Assembly: GCF_002313155.2 (NCBI RefSeq)
Contig: NZ_NWFK02000001.1
Span: 2,418,001-2,482,000, forward strand
Direction of reading: 5' to 3'
DNA from: Psychrobacter sp. FDAARGOS_221
GTDB lineage: Bacteria; Pseudomonadota; Gammaproteobacteria; Pseudomonadales; Moraxellaceae
DNA: 64,000 bases
How positions within the stretch are numbered: position 1 is the stretch's first letter; each line of letters begins with the position of its first letter. The translations under genes were made by a program, and so were the position numbers. Positions 26,475 through 34,726 of the stretch are shown in pieces. Below the pieces are notes generated by a model, which was given only the letters and a program-made list of their open reading frames with translations, did not search any database and was not told the origin of the DNA.

Positions 26475-26533
26475 ATATTAACTGTTGTTAGTCAGTTGCT
26501 CATCAAGTTTAACTCTTTGTAAGCACAAAAAGG

Positions 26534-27718
26534 TTAGTCATAATAATCAGTACGACCTTTTTCGCTATTTTTAAAGCGGCGATGGAACCACATCCACTGC
26601 GTCGGATCAATACGAATTAAGCCTTCTATCAGATCATTCACCCGTTTGGCATCAGCAACTTCATCTTTACTTGGATAATTTTCTAGTGCCGGGGTGATGG
26701 TTAGATGGTAATGAGGACGTCTGCCACGCTCTAACTTATCAGGACTTTGTCGATAAGTATGCAGTGCCATTAATGCAGGCGGGTTGGACTTATCTCCCAT
26801 GCGTGCAATGCGTCTGGGTGCGGTTAATGTCGCGGCTGGCACGCCAAAGAATGGCGCCATGACCCCGTGTTTTAAACCATAATCTTGATCGGGGGAATAC
26901 CAGACAATTTTGCCCTGCTTTAAACGACTAATCAGCTTACGCATATTACGGTATTCGATTTGCTCATCAAATATATTGCGGCGACCGTTATAGATAAACC
27001 ATTCAAGCAGCTTATTATTTTGCGGTCGATAGACACAGTCTACCGGTGCAAACTGAGTAAATAAGCGGCCTCCTAGGTCAAGCATAGTATAGTGACCGCC
27101 AAGCAGCAGCACCGCTTTGCCTGCTTGCTGAGCAGCAATTACGTGCTGGATACCTGATATTGAAATAGTACGGGTAAATACGTCAGGACGGAACCAAGCA
27201 CACAAGGTTTCAAAAATACCAATACCTTGGTTAATAAACACTTGCTTCGCCATGCGCACCCGTTCTTCTTCCATTTTTTCAGGAAAAGCGAGCTTAAGAT
27301 TGACCAAGGTGGTCTTGCGACGGCTGCCGAGTAAGTGATAAAACGCCTTGCCTAACTGTCGACCCAGCCAAAACTGAAAGCGCAGTGGGGTATAGATGAT
27401 CGGGTAGGCGATACCGGCAGCCAACCAAATCGGCCAGTACTTTGGTGCCAGAAACTCACGCTCAAAGGGCTTCTTATCAGCGACATGAGTTTGCTTGTGG
27501 TTTTCACTGATCGTAGGCATACCTGGCGGGATAGGCTGCGGTTTTGGACGCTGTTGTCCCGACACATTCAGCACTTCCTCTGGGCTCATTGGCTCAGAAG
27601 TACGTGATTTGGCTTGTTCAGAACCTTGAGGCGAGTAATGCTGAACAGCAGACTGTGCCTGTTGCCTACTAGGGGTAGGTTGTGCTGGCGTATCGTTATT
27701 TTTATCGGTTGTACTCAT
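26534..27718 (-). CDS. LpxL/HtrB-family lipid A acyltransferase
   Basis: Inner-membrane acyltransferase that adds a secondary acyl chain to lipid A. It has a single hydrophobic anchor (YWPIWLAAGIAYPIIYTPL), then the catalytic HX4D motif in LLGGHYTMLDLGGRLF, then VYRPQNNKLLEWFIYNGR, VWYSPDQDYG and PRRIARMG. 394 residues; the first 80 or so are a Gln/Pro/Ser-rich extension not typical of LpxL (about 306 residues). Whether it is the L, M or P type cannot be decided from sequence. It converges with the lipase gene and follows uup on the minus strand. Confidence 0.85.
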   Translation of the reverse strand: MSTTDKNNDTPAQPTPSRQQAQSAVQHYSPQGSEQAKSRTSEPMSPEEVLNVSGQQRPKPQPIPPGMPTISENHKQTHVADKKPFEREFLAPKYWPIWLAAGIAYPIIYTPLRFQFWLGRQLGKAFYHLLGSRRKTTLVNLKLAFPEKMEEERVRMAKQVFINQGIGIFETLCAWFRPDVFTRTISISGIQHVIAAQQAGKAVLLLGGHYTMLDLGGRLFTQFAPVDCVYRPQNNKLLEWFIYNGRRNIFDEQIEYRNMRKLISRLKQGKIVWYSPDQDYGLKHGVMAPFFGVPAATLTAPRRIARMGDKSNPPALMALHTYRQSPDKLERGRRPHYHLTITPALENYPSKDEVADAKRVNDLIEGLIRIDPTQWMWFHRRFKNSEKGRTDYYD

Positions 27719-27755
27719 AATTCATCATTACATAACAGTAGGTAAGTGTCAGTGA

Positions 27756-29762
27756 CTAGCCTTCTAGCTCATCCCAGCGTTCCAGCTTGATCATCAGCTC
27801 TTCATCAATCTCTGCCAATCGCTCACTGGCTTCGGTAGCAGCTTGCAAGTCAGTGGTAAACCATGAACCATCGGCCAGCTTCTCTTGTAAGACAGCTTGC
27901 TCTTCTTCAAGCTTAGCAATTTGCTTCGGCAAGGCATCTAACTCACGTTGTTCGTTATAGCTCAGTTTACGTTTAGCAGGCGCCGGCTGTTCAGGTTTGG
28001 CTGCTGCTGATGGCGTATTGGCTGGTTGAGCTTGAGACGCTTCGGCTGATTTCTTTAGGCTCCCAGTTTTGTTATCTTCAGGGCGGTTGCTGCTTGAGAT
28101 GACTCCAGAGGCCTTTTTATTTAACTGCTCTTCACGCTGTTTTTGCGCTAAGTAGTCTTGGTAGCCGCCGACATATTCTTTAACAATACCGTTGCCTTGT
28201 TCATTTTTGTCAAACACCCAAGTAGAGGTAACCACATTGTCCATAAAGGCACGGTCATGGCTAATCAGTAAGATGGTGCCGTTGAAGCTGGCAACCGATT
28301 CTTCTAACAGCTCAAGCGTCGCCATATCCAAGTCGTTGGTTGGCTCATCGAGCACCAGGATATTGGCAGGTTTGAGCAGCTGTTTGGCCAGTAGTACACG
28401 GTTACGTTCACCCCCAGATAGGGCCTTAACCGGTGTACGAGCACGTTCTGGTGCAAATAAGAAGTCCTGTAAGTAGCTCATGATATGGGTCTTTTTACCG
28501 GCGACTTCGATAAAGTCTGAGCCCTCAGAGACGTTCTGAGCCACACTGGCTTCTAAGTCTAGCTGGTCACGTAATTGGTCAAAAAAGGCGATTTGCAAAT
28601 TGGTGCCCAGTGTCACGCTACCAGTTTTGATAACGTCTTGATCAGATTCACCTAAGATGGCTTTGATTAAGGTTGTTTTGCCTGCGCCGTTGGGACCAAT
28701 GATACCGATTTTGTCGCCACGGATAATAGTCGTGCTAAAGTCATCGACCAAAACGTTGCCATCATATTCAAGATGTAAGTTTTTGACTTTGCACACCAGC
28801 TTGCCGCTTTTGTCGCCACTGGTCATGGTAATGTTGACATTACCGACTTGTTCGCGACGTTTACGACGTTCTTCACGCAGTTGTTTTAGTTCACGCACAC
28901 GGCCCTCATTACGGGTACGACGTGCTTTAATGCCTTGGCGAATCCATACTTCTTCTTGTGCCAGTTTTTTATCAAAGTTGGCGTTATTTTTCTCTTCTGC
29001 TTGTAACTGTTGTTCTTTTAATTCTTGATAACGAGCATAGCCGCCAACCCCTTGACTGACGTCATAGCTAGATAATTTACCTCTATCAAGCTCAATAATA
29101 CGGGTCGCAAGCTTATCAACAAATGCTCTATCGTGGGTTACGAACAGTAGGGTAAGCCCTTGCCAGTCTTTCAAAAACTGCTCAAGCCACTCAATACTGG
29201 CCACATCCAAGTGGTTAGTTGGTTCGTCGAGTAATAAGATATCTGGCTTGGTCACCAATGAACGGGCCAATAGCACACGACGTTTTCGGCCGCCCGATAA
29301 TGAGGACAAGTCATCTTCTGGATCAATACCCATCAAGGTAATCAGCTGTCTTGCTTCACGTTCTAAGTCCCAACCGTGCTTGGCATCGATGTCATGTTGC
29401 AAGTTTGACATGGCTTCACAGGCATCCATATCGCCTTCGGCACAGGCATTGGCTTTTTCGTTATAAGCAATCAATAGCTCGGCAGTTTTTTTATCGCCAC
29501 CCATCACGATGTCCAAAATACGGCCGCTACTTTCTGGCACGTCTTGCTCAAGCATCGCCACTTTGACGCTACTATTAATGACAATTTCACCACTATCTGG
29601 CGTGATTCTGCCATCAATTAATTTGAAAAGGGTTGATTTACCTTCTCCGTTGCGACCAATCAGACAAACGCGTTCACCTGCTTCAATGCTAAGATCAATA
29701 CCGTCCAAAATAGGCGCAATGCCAAATGCAAGGTGAATGTTTTTTAAATTAATAAGTGCCAT
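27756..29762 (-). CDS. uup: ABC-F ATPase Uup
   Basis: Soluble ABC-F protein with two ATPase domains and no membrane part. Walker A sites: GRNGEGKSTLFK (about residue 36) and GPNGAGKTTLIK (about 357). Signatures: LSGGRKRRVLLA and LSGGERNRVLLA. Walker B: LLLDEPTNHLD and LVLDEPTNDLD. The Lys/Arg-rich interdomain linker and C-terminal coiled coil (LDALPKQIAKLEEEQAVL onwards) match Uup rather than EttA or YheS. Uup acts in ribosome-related processes and suppresses transposon excision in E. coli. 668 residues. Next to the acyltransferase, with a 37-base gap. Confidence 0.9.
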   Translation of the reverse strand: MALINLKNIHLAFGIAPILDGIDLSIEAGERVCLIGRNGEGKSTLFKLIDGRITPDSGEIVINSSVKVAMLEQDVPESSGRILDIVMGGDKKTAELLIAYNEKANACAEGDMDACEAMSNLQHDIDAKHGWDLEREARQLITLMGIDPEDDLSSLSGGRKRRVLLARSLVTKPDILLLDEPTNHLDVASIEWLEQFLKDWQGLTLLFVTHDRAFVDKLATRIIELDRGKLSSYDVSQGVGGYARYQELKEQQLQAEEKNNANFDKKLAQEEVWIRQGIKARRTRNEGRVRELKQLREERRKRREQVGNVNITMTSGDKSGKLVCKVKNLHLEYDGNVLVDDFSTTIIRGDKIGIIGPNGAGKTTLIKAILGESDQDVIKTGSVTLGTNLQIAFFDQLRDQLDLEASVAQNVSEGSDFIEVAGKKTHIMSYLQDFLFAPERARTPVKALSGGERNRVLLAKQLLKPANILVLDEPTNDLDMATLELLEESVASFNGTILLISHDRAFMDNVVTSTWVFDKNEQGNGIVKEYVGGYQDYLAQKQREEQLNKKASGVISSSNRPEDNKTGSLKKSAEASQAQPANTPSAAAKPEQPAPAKRKLSYNEQRELDALPKQIAKLEEEQAVLQEKLADGSWFTTDLQAATEASERLAEIDEELMIKLERWDELEG

Positions 29763-30245
29763 ATATGTTCTTTTACCGTTATTGTATAAGTTGTTTTTTT
29801 TGAAGTTGGATACTTTGAAACTGTTTAGCTGTTTGTTTTGTTTAAGTGCTGCCTTTTTAATGACTGCCTTTTTAAGTACTGTCGTTTTCAGTTATTTAAG
29901 GGGATGCAGGTTCAGTTATGCAGCTATGCATATTATTCACAGTATATCATGCGCAACGCGCTTCATAAGCGGTTATAATTGGGAATAGCTTAGATTGTGA
30001 TAGATCGAGATGCTATTCAGTGGCTTTAGACCACTGTATCTGATTGGCTGTCTGTTGATGATGATTGGCTTTTATTTATCAAATCGTTAGTGCCCAGTCA
30101 TTCATTGCTAAACGGTTATGGTTGCTTTATAGCAGTCAGCCATAAGTCAGCGCTTATGTTTAACACAGCGTCAGTTTAAGACAACGCTAAGCAAAAACAC
30201 GCTTTGCCAATTAGCCCAATTAATTCAACACAAACGGATAGCAAT
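29763..30245. other. Intergenic region between divergent uup and slyX
   Basis: 483 bases with the uup and slyX promoters. A short duplicated T-rich motif (GCCTTTTTAA, around 29850-29876) is present. The 83-residue open frame at 29737-29988 overlaps uup and is not supported as a gene. Confidence 0.5.
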
Positions 30246-30470
30246 ATGAATAGTAAGCAAGACCTTGCTCAACAAATAGCTGATTTACAAGCCAATGTCG
30301 CCTATTTAGAGCTAACAGTAGACAGCCTGGATGCGGTAGTTGCTAAACAAGACAAGCAGCTTCAAGACATGCATAGACAGCTGCAACTGATGTATAGCCA
30401 AATAAATGGACAGGGTGATGCGGAAATCGCCCCTTTTGATGCAGCAGCAGAGGTGCCTCCGCATTATTAG
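30246..30470 (+). CDS. slyX: SlyX-family coiled-coil protein
   Basis: 74 residues from ATG 30246; an earlier in-frame TTG at 30204 lacks support. A single long amphipathic helix (DLAQQIADLQANVAYLELTV to KQLQDMHRQLQLMYSQI) is followed by the characteristic C-terminus ending PPHY. SlyX is a small cytoplasmic protein of unknown function named after its neighbour slyD in E. coli. slyD is not present here. Confidence 0.85.
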   Translation: MNSKQDLAQQIADLQANVAYLELTVDSLDAVVAKQDKQLQDMHRQLQLMYSQINGQGDAEIAPFDAAAEVPPHY

Positions 30471-30870
30471 AATACTGAATGGGGAGTGCTGCTAAAAAAT
30501 TTAGATAGTGATGACAGAGTAGCAATTAATCTGTAAGCAATTGTTTTGATTAGATATATTTTTTAATTTATCTATATCAGATTCACACTGAATAAATCTG
30601 GGGTTAATGATTTAAACATACATTAAAAATAAATAAAAAATATAATTATATCAAAATGTTGCAATTTATTACTGAGTTGGCTAGTATTATCACAAATTTA
30701 GTCGCTTATATGATGTTAAGTATGCTTATTGCTAACTTATGTATAACTGCTCACTAAATTGATTCTAATCGCTATTCCCTATTAATTATCCCTTATCTAC
30801 CTTTAATTACGAGCGTTTGTGCTCGTAATGCATCAATCATAATCCTATAAATGGAAGTTTGGAGAAACAA
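30471..30870. other. AT-rich intergenic region upstream of fadL-like gene
   Basis: 400 bases, very AT-rich. The only structured element is the inverted repeat at 30806-30829. It presumably contains the promoter of the FadL-like gene. Confidence 0.5.
30806..30829. promoter_or_regulatory. Inverted repeat in leader of fadL-like gene
   Basis: Perfect 9-base arms ATTACGAGC and GCTCGTAAT with a 6-base spacer, 41 bases before the ATG. No T-run follows, so it is a candidate operator or a 5'-UTR hairpin rather than a terminator. Confidence 0.55.
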
Positions 30871-32346
30871 ATGCGCTCATCCTTTAAGATAAAACCCCTT
30901 ATCTCTGCTGTTGCTGCTCTATCAGTATGTAGCCTTGCCTCTGCTGCTGGCCTTGATCGTTCTGGTCAAGATGTCACTGCTTTTTTACAAGACGGTACTT
31001 ACGCAGAAGCGGTGTACACTTATATTGATGCCGATGTAACTGGTCACGGCTTGAATGCTGACGGTAGTAAAGGCAAAAAAATCAAAGATATCGCAGAAGA
31101 TTATGACTTCTTCCGTTATGGTGTAAAAACTGATATCAACGACACCTTTAGTATTGGTGTGCTATATGACGAGCCTTGGGGCGCGGCGGCTGACTATCAT
31201 GGTGACAACTCTTTTGTTGGTGCGCCTACTAATGTTGCAAATGGTATTATTGCATCGCAGTTAGGTAGCCAAGGCATTACTGATGTTGATGGTTTTAAAG
31301 GTTTCGTTAATGGTGTTGGTCAGAAAGTTGAAGCTGGTCGTGCTGAATTAAATCAAGCAAAACAAGCGCTAGCTCAGAATCCTGCTTTAGCACCTATTTT
31401 AGAGCCAAAAATTGCTGAAGGCGAAGCTAGATTACAAGCAGGTGAAGCTCAATATCAAAGACTAAAAGGTTTAGAAGGTACACTTGATACTGCTCTTGCT
31501 AATACCGACCCAACTAAAGTTGAAGTGCGTACTCAAAGCATAACCGGCCTACTGGGCATGAAGTTTGGTCAGAACAAAGAATTCCAGATTTATGGTGGTC
31601 CAGTTGCTCAGCGTCTAAAAGCAGGTGTAATGCTTCGTGGTGATGCCTATGATCGCGCAACAGGTTATAACTTAGAAGTTAACCCAGACATGGATTATGG
31701 CTGGATTGCTGGTGTTCAGTACAGTAAGCCAGAAATTGCGTTAAAGGCAGCATTAACGTATCGGTCTGAAATCGATCATAGTATTGATGCTATTGAGTTT
31801 ATGCCCCTGGTTGCTTTAACAGGACAAAATCCAAGTCAAACCAATAAGATGGAAGTTACGACGCCTGAATCAGTTAACTTTGACTTCCAAACCGGTATTA
31901 ATCCAACGACGTTAGCCACTGCAAAAGTACGCTGGGTACCTTGGAGTGACTTTTCAATCACACCGCCATTATATAATGAAGCAACCAAGCGTGCTTATCC
32001 AGACAAGCCAAATGGTCTAGATTTAGTATCTTATGATGATGATCAGTGGCTTGTTGAATTAGGTCTAGCAAAGCGTTTATCTCCTAAGCTAGCTGTATCT
32101 GGTACAGTCGGTTGGGATAGTGGCGCTGGCGATCCAGTTACCTCATTGGGTCCAATTGAAGGCTATTATAGTGTTGGTCTTGGTGCTAAGTATAACTTCA
32201 CAGAAAACTGGGCCGTCTCAGCCGGTGGTAAATACCTAATGTTTGGTGATGCTAAAGGTATTATTCCTAATGGTAACTTAGTCAGCAAATTCGATGATAA
32301 TGATGGCTTTGCTTTAGGTGTTAAACTATCTTATCAAGATAAATAA
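30871..32346 (+). CDS. FadL/OmpP1-family outer membrane transporter
   Basis: 491 residues from ATG 30871 (GGAG 6 bases upstream; an in-frame TTG at 30859 is less likely). The Sec signal peptide ends SLASA-AGLD. The mature protein is beta-barrel-like, with alternating aromatic strands and a C-terminus typical of outer-membrane proteins (FALGVKLSYQDK). The region RYGVKTDINDTFSIGVLYDEPWG matches FadL/TodX-type channels that take up hydrophobic compounds. An inserted helical stretch of about 70 residues (GQKVEAGRAELNQAKQALAQ onwards, about 145-215) interrupts the barrel. It has its own terminator and lies upstream of the surface lipoprotein cluster; a functional link is only suggested by position. 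Confidence 0.8.
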   Translation: MRSSFKIKPLISAVAALSVCSLASAAGLDRSGQDVTAFLQDGTYAEAVYTYIDADVTGHGLNADGSKGKKIKDIAEDYDFFRYGVKTDINDTFSIGVLYDEPWGAAADYHGDNSFVGAPTNVANGIIASQLGSQGITDVDGFKGFVNGVGQKVEAGRAELNQAKQALAQNPALAPILEPKIAEGEARLQAGEAQYQRLKGLEGTLDTALANTDPTKVEVRTQSITGLLGMKFGQNKEFQIYGGPVAQRLKAGVMLRGDAYDRATGYNLEVNPDMDYGWIAGVQYSKPEIALKAALTYRSEIDHSIDAIEFMPLVALTGQNPSQTNKMEVTTPESVNFDFQTGINPTTLATAKVRWVPWSDFSITPPLYNEATKRAYPDKPNGLDLVSYDDDQWLVELGLAKRLSPKLAVSGTVGWDSGAGDPVTSLGPIEGYYSVGLGAKYNFTENWAVSAGGKYLMFGDAKGIIPNGNLVSKFDDNDGFALGVKLSYQDK

Positions 32347-32374
32347 GCTTATATTTAAGTTTGATATCCATTTG

Positions 32375-32404
32375 AAAAAGGCAGCTAGTATAGCTGCCTT
32401 TTTT
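32375..32404 (+). terminator. Rho-independent terminator after fadL-like gene
   Basis: Stem AAAAAGGCAGCTA / TAGCTGCCTTTTT, GTA loop, T-run. Confidence 0.9.
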
Positions 32405-32551
32405 ATTGTCTGTTGTTTGGTTTAAGACAGTGGCTGTTGTCTGTTAATCGAGAATAGTTTAAGTGAAAATTAAATATAAAGATTAAAGTAGATAGTAGTT
32501 GTTAAAGTGTTGTTTGTATTTAATTTACCTAAAAGCAGTTTTAAAAAAAGA

Positions 32552-32654
32552 TTGACTTAATGTAACTAATTTGTAAAGATTGACTTACTGCAATCTAACT
32601 GTTTCATTTTATTAATTTAAAATGGAATTCACATAACTTCATGGAGGAAGTCAA
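32552..32654 (+). promoter_or_regulatory. Leader of lipoprotein 1, shared with lipoproteins 2 and 3
   Basis: Contains TTGACT motifs at 32552 and 32580, a conserved AACTGTTTCAT stretch, an AAAATGGA stretch and the ribosome site ATGGAGGAAGTC just before ATG. The same order recurs before 34727 and 37333. TTGACT is a candidate -35 element; the -10 is not clear. Confidence 0.5.
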
Positions 32655-34328
32655 ATGTCGCTAATTAAGCATCCAATCTCAATCGGTTCAAACACCCAAT
32701 CATCAAAAAAACTAAATACCTCGCTCAAAGTAGGCGTTACTCTTATTTCGTCTGTTATTCTAGCTTCTTGTGGATTGGATAGCTCTTCTACCGCGTATTA
32801 CACTCAGCCTACAACTGATATCGGTAGTGATGGTAGTGCTGAAGAAGATAAGGAAGCGGCTGATAAGAAAGCTGCTGACCAAATGGCTGCCGATGAAAAG
32901 GCCGCTGCTGACAAGAAAGTTGCTGACCAAATGGCTGCCGATGAAAAAGCTACTGCAGATAAGGAAGCTGCTGACCAATTAGCTGCCGATGAAAAGACCG
33001 CTGCAGATAAAGAAACTGCTGACCAATTAGCTGCCGATGAAAAAGCCGCTGCAGATAAGAAAGTTGCTGACCAATTAGCTGCCGATGAAAAAGCCGCTGC
33101 AGATAAGGAAGCAGCTGACCAATTAGCTGCCGATGAAAAAGCCGCTGCAGATAAGGAAGCAGCTGACCAATTAGCTGCCGATGAAAAAGCCGCTGCAGAT
33201 AAGAAAGTTGCTGACCAATTAGCTGCTGATGAAAAAGCCGCTGCAGATAAGGAAGCTGCTGACCAATTAGCTGCCGATGAAAAGGCCGCTGCAGATAAGG
33301 AAGCTGCTGACCAATTAGCTGCCGATGAAAAAGCTGCTGCCGAAGAGGCTGCTGAAGAAGCTGCCGCTGATGCTCGATTGGCTGAGTCAAAAGCTGCTGC
33401 TGACAAGGCAATGCCTGATACTGAAATCACTGGCTTCCAAAGCAATACACTAAGTAGTAAGAAAGGTGCGGTTACAGATGATGCTATTGGTTACGCTGAA
33501 ATTCGCAATGATAAATCTGATTATACGGAAACACAGACAGTAGATGGCGCAGTAGTACCTATTGATAATGGTCAAGGTGATAACTTTACCAGTTATGATA
33601 AGGTGACCGTACGTGCTGATATGACTAAGCCGGATTCTGTAAAAGAGAAGGTTGAGATCAATATTAGTAGTGATTCAGATTCTGATTATGGTAATGGATT
33701 TAAACTTCATACTGAATCTACTAAAGTACAAGGACCGGTTGCGTTAGATCTAAACTATACTTCTGTATATAAAAACTTTGATTCTCAAATGCAGATTGGT
33801 CATATTTACGGTAATCCACGTACCGACTTCTTTAATATAGGTGATGCAGCACGCGTATCTACTGTATTCGTGCAAGGTAATGCGACTAATCTTGAAGATA
33901 TAAAGTATCTGAAAGAGCTGGCTCAATATAATATTGATAATAATATTAATGATGGCATGGTTTCTTATACAGGTGTTGCCACTTATATGGAAAACCTGCA
34001 TCTTAAAGATGGTGTACGTGGTGGTCCAGTTGTCGATGGTGTTTCTAACTTTAATGTCGACTTTGTGAATAACTCAGTGAAAGGTGAGCTTGCCTTTGAG
34101 GGTGATTTAAAATATAACCCAACCGGTAAAATTGGTATCGAAGCAACGATTGATGGCAATACATTTGCTGGTAGCGCCAATAAAATTGACACCGCTGGTG
34201 GTTTTTATGGAGAAGAGGCTCAGTTCTTAGGTGGTATTTACCAACAAGCATTAGCGCGTGGCGGTAAAGGAGAGCAACCCGGAGAAGGTACCACTTTCCA
34301 AGGTACATTCGGAGCTGAAAAGCAATAA
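32655..34328 (+). CDS. Slam-dependent-type surface lipoprotein 1: repeat tether plus one TbpB-like barrel
   Basis: 557 residues. The signal peptide has an unusually long n-region, a [10 protein letters not shown] stretch and a lipobox ending VILASC (Cys39). Residues 68-227 are ten copies of a 16-residue unit (type AADKEAADQLAADEKA), Ala-rich and charged, predicted to be an extended helix. The last 300 or so residues form one TbpB-like domain starting DTEITGFQSNTLSS and ending [15 protein letters not shown], then [10 protein letters not shown], the GxFYGxxAxxLGGxF...GxFGA signature of transferrin-binding protein B barrels and Slam substrates. First of three paralogues before the Slam gene. Predicted surface exposed via Slam; ligand unknown. 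Confidence 0.8.
   Translation: MSLIKHPISIGSNTQSSKKLNTSLKVGVTLISSVILASCGLDSSSTAYYTQPTTDIGSDGSAEEDKEAADKKAADQMAADEKAAADKKVADQMAADEKATADKEAADQLAADEKTAADKETADQLAADEKAAADKKVADQLAADEKAAADKEAADQLAADEKAAADKEAADQLAADEKAAADKKVADQLAADEKAAADKEAADQLAADEKAAADKEAADQLAADEKAAAEEAAEEAAADARLAESKAAADKAMPDTEITGFQSNTLSSKKGAVTDDAIGYAEIRNDKSDYTETQTVDGAVVPIDNGQGDNFTSYDKVTVRADMTKPDSVKEKVEINISSDSDSDYGNGFKLHTESTKVQGPVALDLNYTSVYKNFDSQMQIGHIYGNPRTDFFNIGDAARVSTVFVQGNATNLEDIKYLKELAQYNIDNNINDGMVSYTGVATYMENLHLKDGVRGGPVVDGVSNFNVDFVNNSVKGELAFEGDLKYNPTGKIGIEATIDGNTFAGSANKIDTAGGFYGEEAQFLGGIYQQALARGGKGEQPGEGTTFQGTFGAEKQ
32856..33335 (+). repeat. 48-bp coding tandem repeat, 10 copies
   Basis: Ten in-frame 48-base units encode AADKxxADQxAADEKx. 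Units 6, 7, 9 and 10 encode the same peptide. Copy changes would lengthen or shorten the tether without frameshift. Confidence 0.95.
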
Positions 34329-34354
34329 GCCAAAACTTAGTGGTTCGAAAATAT

Positions 34355-34384
34355 AAAAAAGCGTCCCATTGGGGCGCTTTTTTT
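34355..34384 (+). terminator. Rho-independent terminator after lipoprotein 1
   Basis: Stem AAAAAAGCGTCCC / GGGGCGCTTTTTT with one G-T pair and a 3-base loop. Nearly identical to the one at 36956. Confidence 0.9.
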
Positions 34385-34621
34385 GTCACTATGATTAATA
34401 TTTAATATAAATAATAGCCATTAAATTTTAATAAATAAAATTTCTTAAAGTACAGTTCTTAATGACTGATCAAGTTGTGGCTTAAATTAGTTTTTTCCGT
34501 AGACATGATGTGTTTTTGTGTATAGGTTTATTGAAAGATAATAACTATAGTTATTGATAATTACTTCATATCAAATTAAAGACTAAGTACTACTGGTAAC
34601 GTACTAAGCCTTTTAAAATAA

Positions 34622-34726
34622 TTGACTTTATATTTATAATTTGCAAGTATTAATGTACAGTCTTTCGACTGTTACATCTTTTTTGAAAAGTAAAATGGAC
34701 TTTATTATCTTCAAGGAGGAAGTCGA
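34622..34726 (+). promoter_or_regulatory. Leader of lipoprotein 2, related to those of lipoproteins 1 and 3
   Basis: TTGACTTTATAT, then ATTTGCAAGTATTAATG, CACAG/TACAGT, AACTGTT-like, and the ribosome site AAGGAGGAAGTC before ATG. Closest to the leader at 37231. Confidence 0.5.

Larger units (their letters stand above)
32347..32654. other. Intergenic region with terminator and lipoprotein leader
   Basis: 308 bases holding the fadL-like terminator (32375-32404) and the first of three related lipoprotein leaders (from about 32552). No gene. Confidence 0.6.
34329..34726. other. Intergenic region with terminator and lipoprotein 2 leader
   Basis: 398 AT-rich bases holding the terminator of lipoprotein 1 and, from about 34622, the conserved leader of lipoprotein 2. 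No gene. Confidence 0.6.

Noticed and set aside
29737..29988. 83-residue hydrophobic open frame upstream of uup
   Set aside because: Overlaps the uup start on the other strand, lacks a ribosome site and any recognisable family.
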